DNA of 64,000 bases from Cupidesulfovibrio sp000226255 (GCF_003402415.2 NZ_AP036014.1:4030001-4094000); one strand, 5' to 3'; counted from the stretch's first letter, positions 50,520-60,142 are shown. The notes: generated from the letters alone by a model not told the origin. Program-made: numbers and translations.

Positions 50520-52376
50520 ATGAGCGACCAGAAACTTGACGTCCAACAGGAACACCAGCAGTACATCGAACCCCTGGGCGACTGGGCGCGCAGCCATGAC
50601 TGCTGCACCCTGACCGCCGCCGACACCGGGGCCGAAGTCTGCCTGATGGGCTGGGTGCAGTACCGCCGTGACCACGGCGGCCTCATTTTCGTGGACCTGC
50701 GCGACCGTCAGGGCCTTACCCAGATCGTGTTCAGCCCCGACGTCAATCCCGCGGCGCATGAGCGCGCGCACGTCATCCGCTCTGAATACGTGCTGGCCAT
50801 TCGCGGCACGGTGCGTCCCCGGCCCGAGGGCATGACCAACCCCGGCATGAAGACCGGCGAGATCGAGGTGTACGTTTCCGAATGGAAGCTGCTGAACACC
50901 TCCAGGACGCCCGCCTTCGTCATCGAGGACCGCACCGAGGCCAGCGAGAACCTGCGCCTGCAGTACCGCTACCTCGACCTGCGCCGCCCGCGCATGGCCA
51001 ACAACTTCATCGTGCGCCACAAGGCCGCGCAGGCCACCCGCCGCTACCTGGACGAGCTGGGCTTTCTCGAAATCGAGACGCCCTACCTCACCAAGTCCAC
51101 GCCGGAAGGCGCGCGCGACTTCCTGGTGCCCAGCCGCCTGAACCAGGGCCAGTTCTACGCCCTGCCGCAGTCGCCCCAGCTGTTCAAACAGCTGCTGATG
51201 ATGTCGGGCATGGAGCGCTACTACCAGATCGTGCGCTGCTTCCGCGACGAGGACATGCGCGCCGACCGCCAGTTGGAGTTCACCCAGATCGATATCGAGA
51301 TGAGCTTCGTGGACGAGGAGCAGGTGATGGCCATGGCCGAAGGCCTGATGGCCCGCGTGTTCCGCGACGCGCTGGACCGCGAGATCGCCACCCCCTTCCC
51401 GCGCATGAGCTATGACGACGCCATGGCCCGCTACGGCGTGGACAAGCCCGACACCCGCTTCGGGCTGGAGCTGCAGGACGTCACGCACATCGTGCGCGGC
51501 TCCAACTTCAAGCTGTTCGCCACGGCGGAACTGGTCAAGGCCATGCGCGTGCCCGGCGGCGAAACCATGACCCGCAAGGAAATCGACGAATTCACCGAGT
51601 TCGTGAAGATCTACGGCGCGCAGGGCCTGGCCTGGATCAAGATCCGCCCCGACGAATGGCAGTCGCCCATCGCCAAGTTCCTGTCCGATGCCGAACGCGC
51701 CGGACTGAAGGAAGCCCTTGGCCTTGAAACGGGCGACATCGTGTTCTTCCAGGCGGGCGCGCCGGGCATGGTCAACGCGGCGCTGGGCAACCTGCGCGTG
51801 CGCCTTGGCGAGCACCTGGGCCTCATCGACGAGACCGCCTTCAACTTCCTGTGGGTGACGGACTTTCCGCTGTTCGAGTACGACGAGGAAGAAAAGCGCT
51901 ATGTGGCCTGCCACCATCCGTTCACCTCTCCCAAGGACGGCCACATGGACGTCATGGTCGAGAACCCGGCGGCGGCCCGCGCCCGTGCTTACGACATGGT
52001 GCTGAACGGCTACGAACTGGGCGGCGGCTCCATCCGCAACCACACGGCCGAAAAGCAGCGCCGCATGTTCGCGGCGCTCGGCTTCTCGCCCGAAGAAGCG
52101 GAAGCGCAGTTCGGCTTCCTGACCCAGGCGCTGGAGATGGGTGCTCCGCCGCACGGCGGCATCGCCTTCGGCATGGACCGTCTGGCCATGCTGCTGACCG
52201 GCTCGTCGTCCATCCGCGACGTCATCGCCTTCCCCAAGACCCAGAAGGCCACCTGCCTGCTCACCCAGGCCCCGGACACCGTCTCCGCCCGCCAGTTGCG
52301 CGACCTGGGCCTGCGCCTGCGCGAAACGGGCAAGGATGCCGTCAAGGACGGCGCAAAGGAAACGCCGCAGGGCTAG
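50520..52376 (+). CDS. aspS: Aspartyl-tRNA synthetase
   Basis: A 618-residue bacterial-type AspRS. It has an N-terminal OB fold (LMGWVQYRRDHGGLIFVDLRDRQGLTQIV), class II motifs (FLEIETPYLTKSTPEGARDFLVP, RCFRDEDMRADRQLEFTQIDIEMSF), a GAD insertion domain (about 300-420), and C-terminal GIAFGMDRLAMLLTG. The length is normal. The start at 50520 has AAAGGA upstream. The organism may use it for tRNA-Asp only or for both Asp and Asn; the window cannot say which. Confidence 0.97.
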   Translation: MSDQKLDVQQEHQQYIEPLGDWARSHDCCTLTAADTGAEVCLMGWVQYRRDHGGLIFVDLRDRQGLTQIVFSPDVNPAAHERAHVIRSEYVLAIRGTVRPRPEGMTNPGMKTGEIEVYVSEWKLLNTSRTPAFVIEDRTEASENLRLQYRYLDLRRPRMANNFIVRHKAAQATRRYLDELGFLEIETPYLTKSTPEGARDFLVPSRLNQGQFYALPQSPQLFKQLLMMSGMERYYQIVRCFRDEDMRADRQLEFTQIDIEMSFVDEEQVMAMAEGLMARVFRDALDREIATPFPRMSYDDAMARYGVDKPDTRFGLELQDVTHIVRGSNFKLFATAELVKAMRVPGGETMTRKEIDEFTEFVKIYGAQGLAWIKIRPDEWQSPIAKFLSDAERAGLKEALGLETGDIVFFQAGAPGMVNAALGNLRVRLGEHLGLIDETAFNFLWVTDFPLFEYDEEEKRYVACHHPFTSPKDGHMDVMVENPAAARARAYDMVLNGYELGGGSIRNHTAEKQRRMFAALGFSPEEAEAQFGFLTQALEMGAPPHGGIAFGMDRLAMLLTGSSSIRDVIAFPKTQKATCLLTQAPDTVSARQLRDLGLRLRETGKDAVKDGAKETPQG

Positions 52377-52399
52377 GCCCCGCACATTGTCTGCTCCGC

Positions 52400-52434
52400 A
52401 CGGGGGAGGAAGGCCGCGCGCCTTCCTCCCCCGT
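52400..52434 (+). terminator. Terminator-like hairpin after aspS
   Basis: A perfect 15-bp stem (ACGGGGGAGGAAGGC at 52400-52414 with 52420-52434) closes a CGCGC loop, 24 nt after the aspS stop. The following bases are CGCTTCG, without a U-run. Confidence 0.65.
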
Positions 52435-52523
52435 CGCTTCGCGCCGTTCCAGCCCTTTCCTTGCCCGCACGGCGTGCTTACCGTAGGGTGACCGCATCAA
52501 ACGCCCACATCACAGGACCGCCC

Positions 52524-53078
52524 ATGATCCGAGAAGTGCTGCAATATCCCGATCCGCGCCTTGCCGTCGAATGCGAGGACATCACCGAGATCACCGACGA
52601 GATCCGTCAGCTTGCCGCCGACATGGCCGAAACCATGTACCGGCAGGACGGCATAGGCCTTGCCGCGCCCCAGGTGGGCGAGCACTGCCGCCTGATCGTG
52701 GTGGACGTTTCCGGCCCCGAAAAGCGCGAGGCGCTGATGACCTTCGTGAACCCCCGGCTGGAACTGACCGGCGAGAAGATCGACTCGGAGGAAGGCTGCC
52801 TGTCCGTGCCCGGCGGCTACCGCGCCACGGTCACCCGCAGCGACACGGTGCGCCTGACCGCCCGCGACCTGGACGGCAACGAGGTGTGCATGGATGCCGA
52901 CGGACTGCTGGCCGTGTGCCTGCAGCACGAGGTGGACCACCTGATGGGCACCCTGTTCATCGACCATATCAGCAGGCTCAAGCGCACCCTGTACGATTCG
53001 CGCCTCAAGAAGATGCAGAAGAACGCCCCCCGGCCCATGCCCACGGCTGCGGCCAAGGCGCGCACGGGAGCGCGCTAG
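52524..53078 (+). CDS. def: Peptide deformylase
   Basis: This 184-residue metalloenzyme removes the formyl group from new proteins. All three motifs are present: GIGLAAPQVG, EEGCLSVPG and QHEVDHLMGTLFID; the Cys and two His bind the metal. The start at 52524 gives the standard MIREVLQYPDPRL opening. It lies 1 nt before fmt, the enzyme that adds the formyl group to initiator tRNA. Confidence 0.97.
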   Translation: MIREVLQYPDPRLAVECEDITEITDEIRQLAADMAETMYRQDGIGLAAPQVGEHCRLIVVDVSGPEKREALMTFVNPRLELTGEKIDSEEGCLSVPGGYRATVTRSDTVRLTARDLDGNEVCMDADGLLAVCLQHEVDHLMGTLFIDHISRLKRTLYDSRLKKMQKNAPRPMPTAAAKARTGAR

Positions 53079-53079
53079 C

Positions 53080-54165
53080 ATGACAGGCCAGGACGATGCG
53101 CGGAATGATGCCGCCATGCCTGACGGCGTCGCCAAGGCTGATGGGGCACGGCCGGTGACGGAACCCGCCGCGCCGCGCGCCCCCCTGCGCGTGGTGTTCA
53201 TGGGCACCCCCGGCTTTGCCGCCGTGATCCTGCGCCACCTGCTGGAATGGGACGACTGCGAGGTCATCGCCGCCTATACCCAGCCCGACCGCCCCTGCGG
53301 GCGCGGCCAGCAGTGCCGCCCGCCGGAAGTGAAGCTGCTTGCCATCGAGCACGGCGTGCCGGTGTACCAGCCCCTGAATTTCAAGACCGAGGAAGCTGTT
53401 GCGGAATTGCGCTCGCTGCGTCCCGACGTGCTGGTGGTGGCCGCCTATGGGCTGATATTGCCGCAATCGGTGCTGGACATCCCCCGCCTCGGCCCCGTCA
53501 ACGTGCATGCCTCGCTGCTGCCGCGCCTGCGCGGGGCCGCGCCCATCCAGCGCGCCGTCATGGCCGGCGACGCCGTGACCGGGGTGACCATCATGCGCAT
53601 GGAGGCCAGCCTGGATACCGGCCCCATGCTGCTGCAGAAGGCCATGGGCATCGGCATCGGCGACACGGCGGGCGATCTGCACGACCAGTTGGCCGAGCTT
53701 GGCGGCAGGCTGCTGACGCAGGCCCTGGGCAAGCTGGCAGACGGCACCGCCTTGGCCATACCGCAGGACAACGAGCGCGCCACCTACGCGGCCAAGCTGA
53801 CCAAGGCCGACGGACTCATCGACTGGAACCGCACGGCCGTGCAGGTACACGCGCACATTCGCGGGGTTACCCCGTGGCCCGGCGCGTACTGCACCATACA
53901 GAGGGAAGGACAGAAGGAACTGCGCGTGGCTTTGGGTCCCGGCCGTATCGGCCCGTTGCGGTCGGAGGCCCCGGAATACGAAGGAGCTGCCCCCGGCACC
54001 ATAGTCGGGCTGGTGGACGAACAGTTGGCCATCGCCTGCGCCGACCGGCTGTACCTTGTGGATTCCATCCGTCCGGCGGACCGCAAGCCCATGGATGCCC
54101 GGGCCTTTCTGTGCGGCTACCTGAACGCCTGCGAATGCGACGGCGGCCTTGCCGTGTGCGTGTAG
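53080..54165 (+). CDS. fmt: Methionyl-tRNA formyltransferase
   Basis: A 361-residue enzyme that formylates initiator Met-tRNA. The catalytic Asn and His lie in PVNVHASLLPRLRGAAPIQRA and the Asp in SLDTGPMLL; the N-terminal Rossmann start RVVFMGTPGFAA begins only at about residue 37. The lead of about 35 residues, rich in Asp and Ala, is longer than usual. A ribosome site (GGGAGC) inside the end of def supports the ATG at 53080. C-terminal OB-like domain follows (about 240-340). Confidence 0.95.
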   Translation: MTGQDDARNDAAMPDGVAKADGARPVTEPAAPRAPLRVVFMGTPGFAAVILRHLLEWDDCEVIAAYTQPDRPCGRGQQCRPPEVKLLAIEHGVPVYQPLNFKTEEAVAELRSLRPDVLVVAAYGLILPQSVLDIPRLGPVNVHASLLPRLRGAAPIQRAVMAGDAVTGVTIMRMEASLDTGPMLLQKAMGIGIGDTAGDLHDQLAELGGRLLTQALGKLADGTALAIPQDNERATYAAKLTKADGLIDWNRTAVQVHAHIRGVTPWPGAYCTIQREGQKELRVALGPGRIGPLRSEAPEYEGAAPGTIVGLVDEQLAIACADRLYLVDSIRPADRKPMDARAFLCGYLNACECDGGLAVCV

Positions 54166-54322
54166 GCAGCTGACGCAAGCGTAGCCACGGACGGCAAGGC
54201 ATCTGCCTTACAGGTGTGGCGGCCCAGCGGCGCACTCCGGCCTCGCCCCGCCCCCGGACCATATCCGAATAGCACCGGCAGCGCGTTTCCAACCCTTTCC
54301 GCATTCCGCAACCACGAAAGCC

Positions 54323-55252
54323 ATGTCCATGCCCCTCCGCAAGAACCCGGATTCCCTCCCGCGCGAAGACTACCACGGCGCGCGCAAACGGCTGTTCATC
54401 GGGCTCATCAGCCTGACCTCCGCCGCGTTGTGCCTGGTGCTGCTGGTGGGGTGGATCATCCCGTACATCGGGCTGGGCAACATCCATCCATTGGTGCCGG
54501 AAATCACCGGCATGCTGCTGGTGGCGTCCATCGCGCTCATCGTGTGGGCCACTCTGGGCCTTGTGCTGCACATCTACACCGGGCGGCCGTGGTTCGGCTC
54601 GCAGCGGGTGCGCGGGGTGGCGGTAAAGCTGTTCCTGCCGCTCATGGAACTGCTGGGGCGACTCTTCGGCGTCTCGCGCGAAGAGGTGCGCCACTCATTC
54701 ATCAAGGTCAACAACGAGCTGGTGCGCGGCGAGACGGGCAGCTTCGCCCCCTCCGACGTGCTGATCCTGCTGCCGCACTGCCTGCAATCCAGCAATTGTT
54801 CGGTGCGCCTGACCTACGGCGTTGACCACTGCAAACGCTGCGGCCAGTGCCCCATAGAACGGCTGCTGGTCCTGCGCGACCGCTACGGCGTCAAGCTGGC
54901 CATCGCCACCGGCGGCACCATCGCCCGGCGCATCGTGGTCAAGGAGCGGCCCCGGCTGATCATCGCCGTGGCCTGCGAGCGCGACCTGGCCAGCGGCATA
55001 CAGGACACCCACCCCATTCCGGTGTATGGCGTGCTGAACGAGCGGCCCAACGGCCCCTGCCTGGACACCCTCGTCAGTCTTGGCAACGTGGAAAAGGCGT
55101 TGCGCCACTTCCTGAACGTGCTGCCCCCCGATGACGCCGCCGTACCCGGCGCAGTGGCGGGGGCTACCTTTGGCCCGCAGCACGGCAAGAAGGATGGGGG
55201 GGCGGCCCCTCACCCTGCTGCCGCGCCCGCCCCCCCTGCGGAACCGCAATGA
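54323..55252 (+). CDS. DUF116 membrane protein with cysteine cluster
   Basis: A 309-residue protein with two membrane helices near the N-terminus (about 24-48 and 60-85). The cytoplasmic DUF116 domain (about 120-275) contains LLPHCLQSSNC and HCKRCGQCPIE, suggesting an iron-sulfur or zinc site. The Ala/Pro tail after 275 is low-complexity. It overlaps rsmB by 4 nt and lies downstream of def-fmt, so it is part of the same translation-related run. Its function is unknown. Confidence 0.85.
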   Translation: MSMPLRKNPDSLPREDYHGARKRLFIGLISLTSAALCLVLLVGWIIPYIGLGNIHPLVPEITGMLLVASIALIVWATLGLVLHIYTGRPWFGSQRVRGVAVKLFLPLMELLGRLFGVSREEVRHSFIKVNNELVRGETGSFAPSDVLILLPHCLQSSNCSVRLTYGVDHCKRCGQCPIERLLVLRDRYGVKLAIATGGTIARRIVVKERPRLIIAVACERDLASGIQDTHPIPVYGVLNERPNGPCLDTLVSLGNVEKALRHFLNVLPPDDAAVPGAVAGATFGPQHGKKDGGAAPHPAAAPAPPAEPQ

Positions 55253-56718
55253 GTACCCGCCGCCCCACACACCCTGGCAGGAAGAATGCGCAGCTGCCCC
55301 CGGCGCGCGCGGCCGCCCTGTCCGCCCTGAACAAGGTGCTGCGCAAGGGGCAGGAGGTCCAGGCGGCACTTGATGGCGAACTTGCCGACGCCGCTGCACG
55401 CAACGAGACAAACACGCTCGCAACCGCAAGCAGCGCACCTGTCGAAAGCAGTGTGCACGCCCTGCCACCACCTACCCCAACCGCCCCTGGCGGCTCCGCA
55501 TTGCGGCATGCCCGAATTTCGCGCCAGGACGCCGCCCTGGCCACGGAGCTGGTTTACGGGTATCTGCGGTTGGAAATCCGCATTTCGTGGCTGCTGCGGC
55601 GCTTCCTGAAGTCCCCGGAGAAGCTTCCGCCCGAGGCGCTGCTGGCGCTCGGCGTGGCCGCGCACGAAATCGTGCACCTGGACCGCATCCCGGACTATGC
55701 CGCCGTGGACTGGGCCGTCACCTACATCCGTCAGCGCTTCGGCGATGGTCTCGGCAAGCTGGCCAACGCGGTGCTGCGCAACGTGGCCCGGCTGGGTGGC
55801 GCAACCCGCGAGGCGGAGCTGTACCGCACCGAACGGCCCGACCCGGCGGCATTTCTTTCCGTGTATCACGCCGCGCCGCGCTGGCTGGTTGGCCTGTGGT
55901 GCGACGCCTATGGCCCGGACCGCGCCGAGGCCCTGCTGGCCGCCAGCGCGCAGGCCCCTTGCCCGGCCGTGCGCGTCAACGCCGCGCGCGAAGGATGGCA
56001 GGCGCTGCGCGACCGCTTGGCGGCGGACCATGGCGGAACGCTGTGCGGTCATGCCGGGGTGGCCTTTCCCGTTGGTGGCTTTCCGGCCGAGGTGGCCGCC
56101 CTTGAACGCGAGGGCCTGCTGTCGCGCCAGGGAGCCGCATCGCAGGAAGTGCTGGACGCCTTGCGCCCCGAAACCTGGGAAGGTCCGGTGTGGGACGCCT
56201 GTTGCGGACGCGGCGGCAAGGCGCTGGGCCTGCTGGAGCGCGGGGTGGACGTGCGCCTGTGCAGCGACCCCAATGCCGGACGGCTGCGCGGCCTGCGGAC
56301 CGATGCGGCGCGGCTGGGGCTTGCGGTTCCCGCCGTGGCCCGCGCTTCCGCAATGCAGCCTCCGTTCGCAGCCGACGCCTGCCGCACCATCCTCATCGAC
56401 GCGCCGTGCTCCGGCCTGGGCACCCTGTCGCGACGGCCGGACATCAAGCTGCGCCGGTCCCCGGCCGATCTCGACGCGCTGGCCGCGCTGCAAGCGCGCA
56501 TTCTGGATGCCGCCGCCAGCGCGCTTCCGTCCGGGGGGCGCATCGCCTACATCACCTGCACGCTGAACCCCCAGGAAAACGAGGCCCAGGTGGAACGGCT
56601 GCTGGCCGCCCGCGGCGCAACCGGCGGCCCGCTGTTCACGGTTGAAGCGCAGCACGTCACCCCGGCGGATGCCCCCGCCCGCGAATTCTTTTTCGGCGTG
56701 CTGCTGCGCAAGGCATAG
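55249..56718 (+). CDS. rsmB: 16S rRNA m5C967 methyltransferase RsmB
   Basis: This 489-residue protein has a NusB-like RNA-binding domain (about 75-200; DAALATELVYGYLRLEIRISWLLRRFL, VNAVLRN-type ANAVLRNVARL) and a SAM methyltransferase domain (about 285-487) with WDACCGRGGKALGLLE, the Cys in IDAPCSGLGTLSRRPDIK and the nucleophile Cys in ITCTLNPQENEAQ. Start overlaps the DUF116 gene stop (ATGA). A strong terminator ends the run. Confidence 0.93.
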   Translation: MSTRRPTHPGRKNAQLPPARAAALSALNKVLRKGQEVQAALDGELADAAARNETNTLATASSAPVESSVHALPPPTPTAPGGSALRHARISRQDAALATELVYGYLRLEIRISWLLRRFLKSPEKLPPEALLALGVAAHEIVHLDRIPDYAAVDWAVTYIRQRFGDGLGKLANAVLRNVARLGGATREAELYRTERPDPAAFLSVYHAAPRWLVGLWCDAYGPDRAEALLAASAQAPCPAVRVNAAREGWQALRDRLAADHGGTLCGHAGVAFPVGGFPAEVAALEREGLLSRQGAASQEVLDALRPETWEGPVWDACCGRGGKALGLLERGVDVRLCSDPNAGRLRGLRTDAARLGLAVPAVARASAMQPPFAADACRTILIDAPCSGLGTLSRRPDIKLRRSPADLDALAALQARILDAAASALPSGGRIAYITCTLNPQENEAQVERLLAARGATGGPLFTVEAQHVTPADAPAREFFFGVLLRKA

Positions 56719-56740
56719 CCGCCTTGGCCGCGCACGCGCA

Positions 56741-56776
56741 AAGGGCCGCCCGGCGTCGCCTGGCGGCCCTTTTTTC
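56741..56776 (+). terminator. Intrinsic terminator after rsmB
   Basis: AAGGGCCGCC (56741-56750) pairs with GGCGGCCCTT (56762-56771), followed by a run of T to 56776. Rho-independent, 22 nt after the stop codon. Confidence 0.9.
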
Positions 56777-56906
56777 TGCTGTCCTCCCCCGCTCTCCGGC
56801 CCCATGCCTGATGTAGCGCGTGGGGGTCGGCAACCGCCATTCTTCCGCACAGCCTGCGACTTTTGCTGGTGACCGGGGCTGTTCGGGCGCTGGGCGGGCC
56901 GGGGGT

Positions 56907-57311
56907 TTACTTCTGTCCAGCCCCTCCGTTTTCGGCCTGCCCCGCAACGCGCACGCGATTTACCATGCGCCTGTAATACGCTTCGTACTCCTCGAAGTTC
57001 AGAGGCTTGTGACGGCTGGCCCCCACCTTGCGCAGCAGCAGGTTCAGCTTCTGCATCTGACGATATTTTTCGCGCTCGTCCGCGCAGTTTTCCAGCAGGT
57101 CCATCACCGTCTGGATCTCGCGCGCCGTGTCCAGTTGCGGCGGCAGGTAGCCCGCGTTGCGCAGCACCTTGTAGGCCATGCGCAGGTCTTCGGGCACCAT
57201 GGAGTCGTCCTCCAGTTCCAACGGGCGACCTGCGCCCGGCAGGTTATCGAACGCGCCCTCTTCCTGCGCCTCGGCGATGCGCCGTTCTGCGATCAGCGAA
57301 ATGGCGTCCAT
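56907..57311 (-). CDS. DUF1992 (DnaJ homologue subfamily C member 28-like) protein
   Basis: A 134-residue helical protein covering the DUF1992 domain: ISLIAERRIAEAQEEGAFDNLPGAGRPLELEDD and VPEDLRMAYKVLRNAGYLPPQ. No J-domain is present. The start at 57311 has CAGGAGG 6-8 nt upstream; the longer open frame upstream is discarded. Function is not known in bacteria. It is separated from the heptose kinase gene by 333 nt. Confidence 0.85.
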   Translation of the reverse strand: MDAISLIAERRIAEAQEEGAFDNLPGAGRPLELEDDSMVPEDLRMAYKVLRNAGYLPPQLDTAREIQTVMDLLENCADEREKYRQMQKLNLLLRKVGASRHKPLNFEEYEAYYRRMVNRVRVAGQAENGGAGQK

Positions 57312-57556
57312 GCTGCCTCCTGCGAGTGGGTCCGGGCGCGCTGCGCGCGCCCGGGAAAAATCCAATCCGGCATCCCCGGGGTGACGGGCTCGGATGTGCG
57401 AAGGCCCTTTGCGCTCCTTACGCGCATGCCGGGCCAACGGCAACGGACGCCCGCTGAAATGCTGGCCGCCGTGCCGCGCCCTTTCCGACTGCGCCGTCTC
57501 TGGCATCCGAAAAGTTCATCAAATCGTATTACGATTTCGGCTGCGTTTACACTTCG

Positions 57557-57572
57557 TGTTTCACGTGAAATC
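57557..57572. other. parS-like centromere site 1
   Basis: TGTTTCACGTGAAATC matches the bacterial parS consensus TGTTTCACGTGAAACA at 14 of 16 positions, including the whole palindromic core. It is the expected ParB loading site and lies 1.1 kb from parB. Confidence 0.85.
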
Positions 57573-57594
57573 GCACCTTGTCCTCCCAAACGCA

Positions 57595-57618
57595 CAAGGC
57601 TCCCTTGCGGGAGCCTTG
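57595..57618 (-). terminator. Terminator-like hairpin after the heptose kinase gene
   Basis: CAAGGCTCCC and GGGAGCCTTG form a perfect 10-bp stem with a 4-nt loop, 26 nt after the minus-strand stop at 57645. Only a short T-rich stretch follows on the minus strand. Confidence 0.65.
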
Positions 57619-57644
57619 CCGAAATCCAGAGCGCCGCACGCCCA

Positions 57645-58670
57645 TCAGGCCCAGCGGTCTACGCTCGGCACCGGCAGGGTCGCAATGGCTTCGCGCAGCT
57701 CGTCCGGCCGCACCGATGCAGCCCCCACCTGTCCCACCACGATTCCAGCCGCATAATTGGCCAGCACGCAGCTTTCCAGCAGCCCTATTCCGGCCGCCAA
57801 CGCCAAGGCAACGGTGGCGATCACCGTGTCGCCCGCGCCGGTCACGTCGAACACGCTGCGCGCCGTGGTGGGGATGTGCCACACCCTGTCGCGCGCCTCG
57901 AACAACGCCATACCCTTGGGGCCAAGGGTGGTCAGCAGGTGTTCACAGTGCAGCTTGTCGAAGATGGCCCGCCCGGCGGCCAGGATTTCCTCGCGCGTGC
58001 CCGTGGGCAGGTGCGCGCCTTCGCTGGTTTCCTTGGAGTTGGGCGTGGGCATGAACACGTTGCGATACAGATGGAAGTTGGGCGTCTTGGGGTCCACCAG
58101 CACGGCGGGACGGCGAGTCCGCCTGGCCCACAGCGCCTCCAGGCCGTCCATGAACGCGCCGGTCACCACGCCCTTGCCGTAGTCGGACACGATGACCACG
58201 TCGCAATCGGCGCTGGCCGTGTCCACCAGCGCCAACAGCGCGGCAAGGTGCTGGCCGCCGATGGGGCTGGTTTCCTCGCGGTCTATGCGCAGCATCTGCT
58301 GCTGACGGGCGATGACGCGGGTCTTCAGGGTGGTGGGCCTGCCGGGAACTTCCACGAAATCGGCGTCAACGCCCTCTTCGCCCAGCACCCGGCGCAGCAG
58401 CGCGGCGCGGGGGCCGTTGCCGCACACGCTGACCAGGCGCGGCACGCCGCCCAGGGTGCGGATGTTCTTGGCCACGTTGCCCGCGCCGCCCACCAGGTGG
58501 CGATCCTCGCTCACGCTGATGACCGGCACGGGCGCTTCGGGCGAAATGCGCTGGGCGTCGCCCACAAGGTACTCGTCGATCATCACGTCGCCCACCACGC
58601 ACACGCGGGCGCCCGACAGTCGGGGCACCAGCGCGCCGAGGGCAGCGCCATCGATGTTGTAGCTGACCAT
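57645..58670 (-). CDS. rfaE: D-glycero-beta-D-manno-heptose-7-phosphate kinase (HldE/RfaE kinase domain)
   Basis: A 341-residue PfkB-family sugar kinase that phosphorylates heptose-7-phosphate for lipopolysaccharide inner core. It has the VVGDVMIDEYLVGDAQRISPEAPVPV opening, VGGAGNVAKNI, the catalytic VFDVTGAGDTVIATVALALAAG motif, and VDPKTPNFHLYRN. The adenylyltransferase domain of bifunctional HldE is absent, so it must be a separate gene. The start at 58670 has GGAAGG upstream. Confidence 0.92.
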   Translation of the reverse strand: MVSYNIDGAALGALVPRLSGARVCVVGDVMIDEYLVGDAQRISPEAPVPVISVSEDRHLVGGAGNVAKNIRTLGGVPRLVSVCGNGPRAALLRRVLGEEGVDADFVEVPGRPTTLKTRVIARQQQMLRIDREETSPIGGQHLAALLALVDTASADCDVVIVSDYGKGVVTGAFMDGLEALWARRTRRPAVLVDPKTPNFHLYRNVFMPTPNSKETSEGAHLPTGTREEILAAGRAIFDKLHCEHLLTTLGPKGMALFEARDRVWHIPTTARSVFDVTGAGDTVIATVALALAAGIGLLESCVLANYAAGIVVGQVGAASVRPDELREAIATLPVPSVDRWA

Positions 58671-58701
58671 CAAACCTTCCTGCAAAGTGTAATACGCTAC
58701 G

Positions 58702-59634
58702 TTAACGTGGCTCCAGACCAAGCCGCGACAGAATGTGCGCAAGCTGGTCCGGTGATTCGAAATTCAGGGTGATCTTGCCCTTCTCTTCGGTGCCGCTCAC
58801 CGACACGCGCAGGCTCAGCGCCTCGTGCAGGCGGCCTTGCAGGCTGCGCATGGACGGCGCGACGCGCTGCGGCGGGCGGGCAGGGCTGGGGGCTTCACGC
58901 TTGGGGGGCACGGCCAGCGGCTCCGGCAACGCGCCCCGGTCGCGCCAGTGCGCGGCGGCGGCCTCCGCCTCGCGCACGGACAGCCTGTCGGACAGGATGC
59001 GTCGGCGCAGGGTGTCTTGCGGTTCCGGGTCGGTCACCGTCAGCAGCGCGCGGGCATGCCCGGCGGACAACCGCGCCTCGCGCAGGTCATCGCGAGCGGC
59101 TTCCGGCAGGTGCAGCAACCGCAGGGTGTTGGCCACGGCCGGGCGGCTCTTGCCCAGCTTCTGGGCCAGGTCTTCCTGGCTCAGACCGAACTGCTCGCGC
59201 AGTTCCTGCATGGCCAGCGCCTCTTCCATGGGGTTCAGGTCTTCGCGTTGCAGGTTTTCGATGAGCGCCACGGCCAGGGTTTCCTGGTCGGTCAGTTCGC
59301 GGATGAGCACCGGCACTTCGCGCAGCCCGGCCATCTGGCTGGCGCGCCAGCGGCGCTCACCGGCCACGATCTCGTAGGCCTGCCGCGCGTCCTCGCCCTG
59401 CCCTTCCGTGCCGGGGATGGGCCGTACCAGCAGGGGCTGCAGCACGCCCTGGCTGCGAATGGACGCAGCCAGCTCCTCCAGCGCCGCCTCGGTAAACATC
59501 TTGCGGGGCTGGTTGGGGTTGGGGTGCAGCGCGCGTATGGGCAGCGTGCGGATGTCCGAGGGCTTCGGCTGTTCCTGATATCCCTTGAACAGGGCGTCGA
59601 GTCCCCTGCCTAGTCCGCGCGAAGGTCCTGCCAT
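58702..59634 (-). CDS. parB: Chromosome-partitioning protein ParB
   Basis: This 310-residue CTP-dependent DNA clamp opens RGLGRGLDALF. The ParB/Srx domain (about 28-125) has EIVAGERRWRASQMAG and ALIENLQREDLNPMEEA; the helix-turn-helix (about 150-215) has LSQEDLAQKLGKSRPAVANTLRLL. The C-terminal dimerisation part ends the protein. The start at 59634 has AAGGAGA upstream. It lies 31 nt upstream of the heptose kinase start and is separated from parA by a convergent-strand gene. Confidence 0.96.
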   Translation of the reverse strand: MAGPSRGLGRGLDALFKGYQEQPKPSDIRTLPIRALHPNPNQPRKMFTEAALEELAASIRSQGVLQPLLVRPIPGTEGQGEDARQAYEIVAGERRWRASQMAGLREVPVLIRELTDQETLAVALIENLQREDLNPMEEALAMQELREQFGLSQEDLAQKLGKSRPAVANTLRLLHLPEAARDDLREARLSAGHARALLTVTDPEPQDTLRRRILSDRLSVREAEAAAAHWRDRGALPEPLAVPPKREAPSPARPPQRVAPSMRSLQGRLHEALSLRVSVSGTEEKGKITLNFESPDQLAHILSRLGLEPR

Positions 59635-59728
59635 CGTGTTCTCCTTGACTTTGGGCCGCGTTGCCCTAACTCTTTGGCCTAACTCTTTGCCCTGCCGAAC
59701 AAACACACCCTTATGGAGTGAAGTCCGA

Positions 59729-60139
59729 ATGACTGAACGCGAAGCGCACGTGGTGCACCTGCACGACCGCCACGGCGAACTCTATGGCGTGCTGGTGAGC
59801 CCGCAGCTGTGGGCCGCCGTGCAGCACAAGGTGGCGCCGCTGCTGGAGCAGGCCCTGGAAAAAATGTACCCGACCATGCGTCCCGAGCCCCTTGAGGACT
59901 GGCAGACCTTCAAGGACTACTGGGACTTCAAGTATCCCTTCTGCGCCGACGTGCACTGCGACTGCTGCGGCGCGGCGACGGAAGACTGGGAGCACGACCC
60001 CTTCCATCCGTTCCGGCTGCGCAACGCAACCCTGAGCGGCATGCTGGTCTTCGACTGCGTGAAGTGTGGCGCCTCGGTGCGCAAGAAGCACTTCAAGGAC
60101 CACATCTGTTTCGAATTCACGCCCGCCAGCTCCAAATGA
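59729..60139 (+). CDS. Small zinc-ribbon-like protein between parB and parA
   Basis: A 136-residue protein with two Cys pairs, CDCC in VHCDCCGAATEDW and CVKC in FDCVKCGASVRKKHF, plus nearby His, consistent with a zinc ribbon. The N-terminal half is helical (VVHLHDRHGELYGVLVSPQLWAAVQHKV). I do not recognise the family. The start at 59729 follows GGAGTGA. It runs divergent from parB and convergent to parA, splitting the usual parAB pair. Confidence 0.78.
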   Translation: MTEREAHVVHLHDRHGELYGVLVSPQLWAAVQHKVAPLLEQALEKMYPTMRPEPLEDWQTFKDYWDFKYPFCADVHCDCCGAATEDWEHDPFHPFRLRNATLSGMLVFDCVKCGASVRKKHFKDHICFEFTPASSK

Positions 60140-60142
60140 ACA

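Larger units (their letters stand above)
57312..57644. other. Intergenic region with parS-like site
   Basis: A gene-free stretch of 333 nt. It contains a parS-like site (57557-57572) and the terminator hairpin of the heptose kinase gene (57595-57618). Nothing else is visible. Confidence 0.7.
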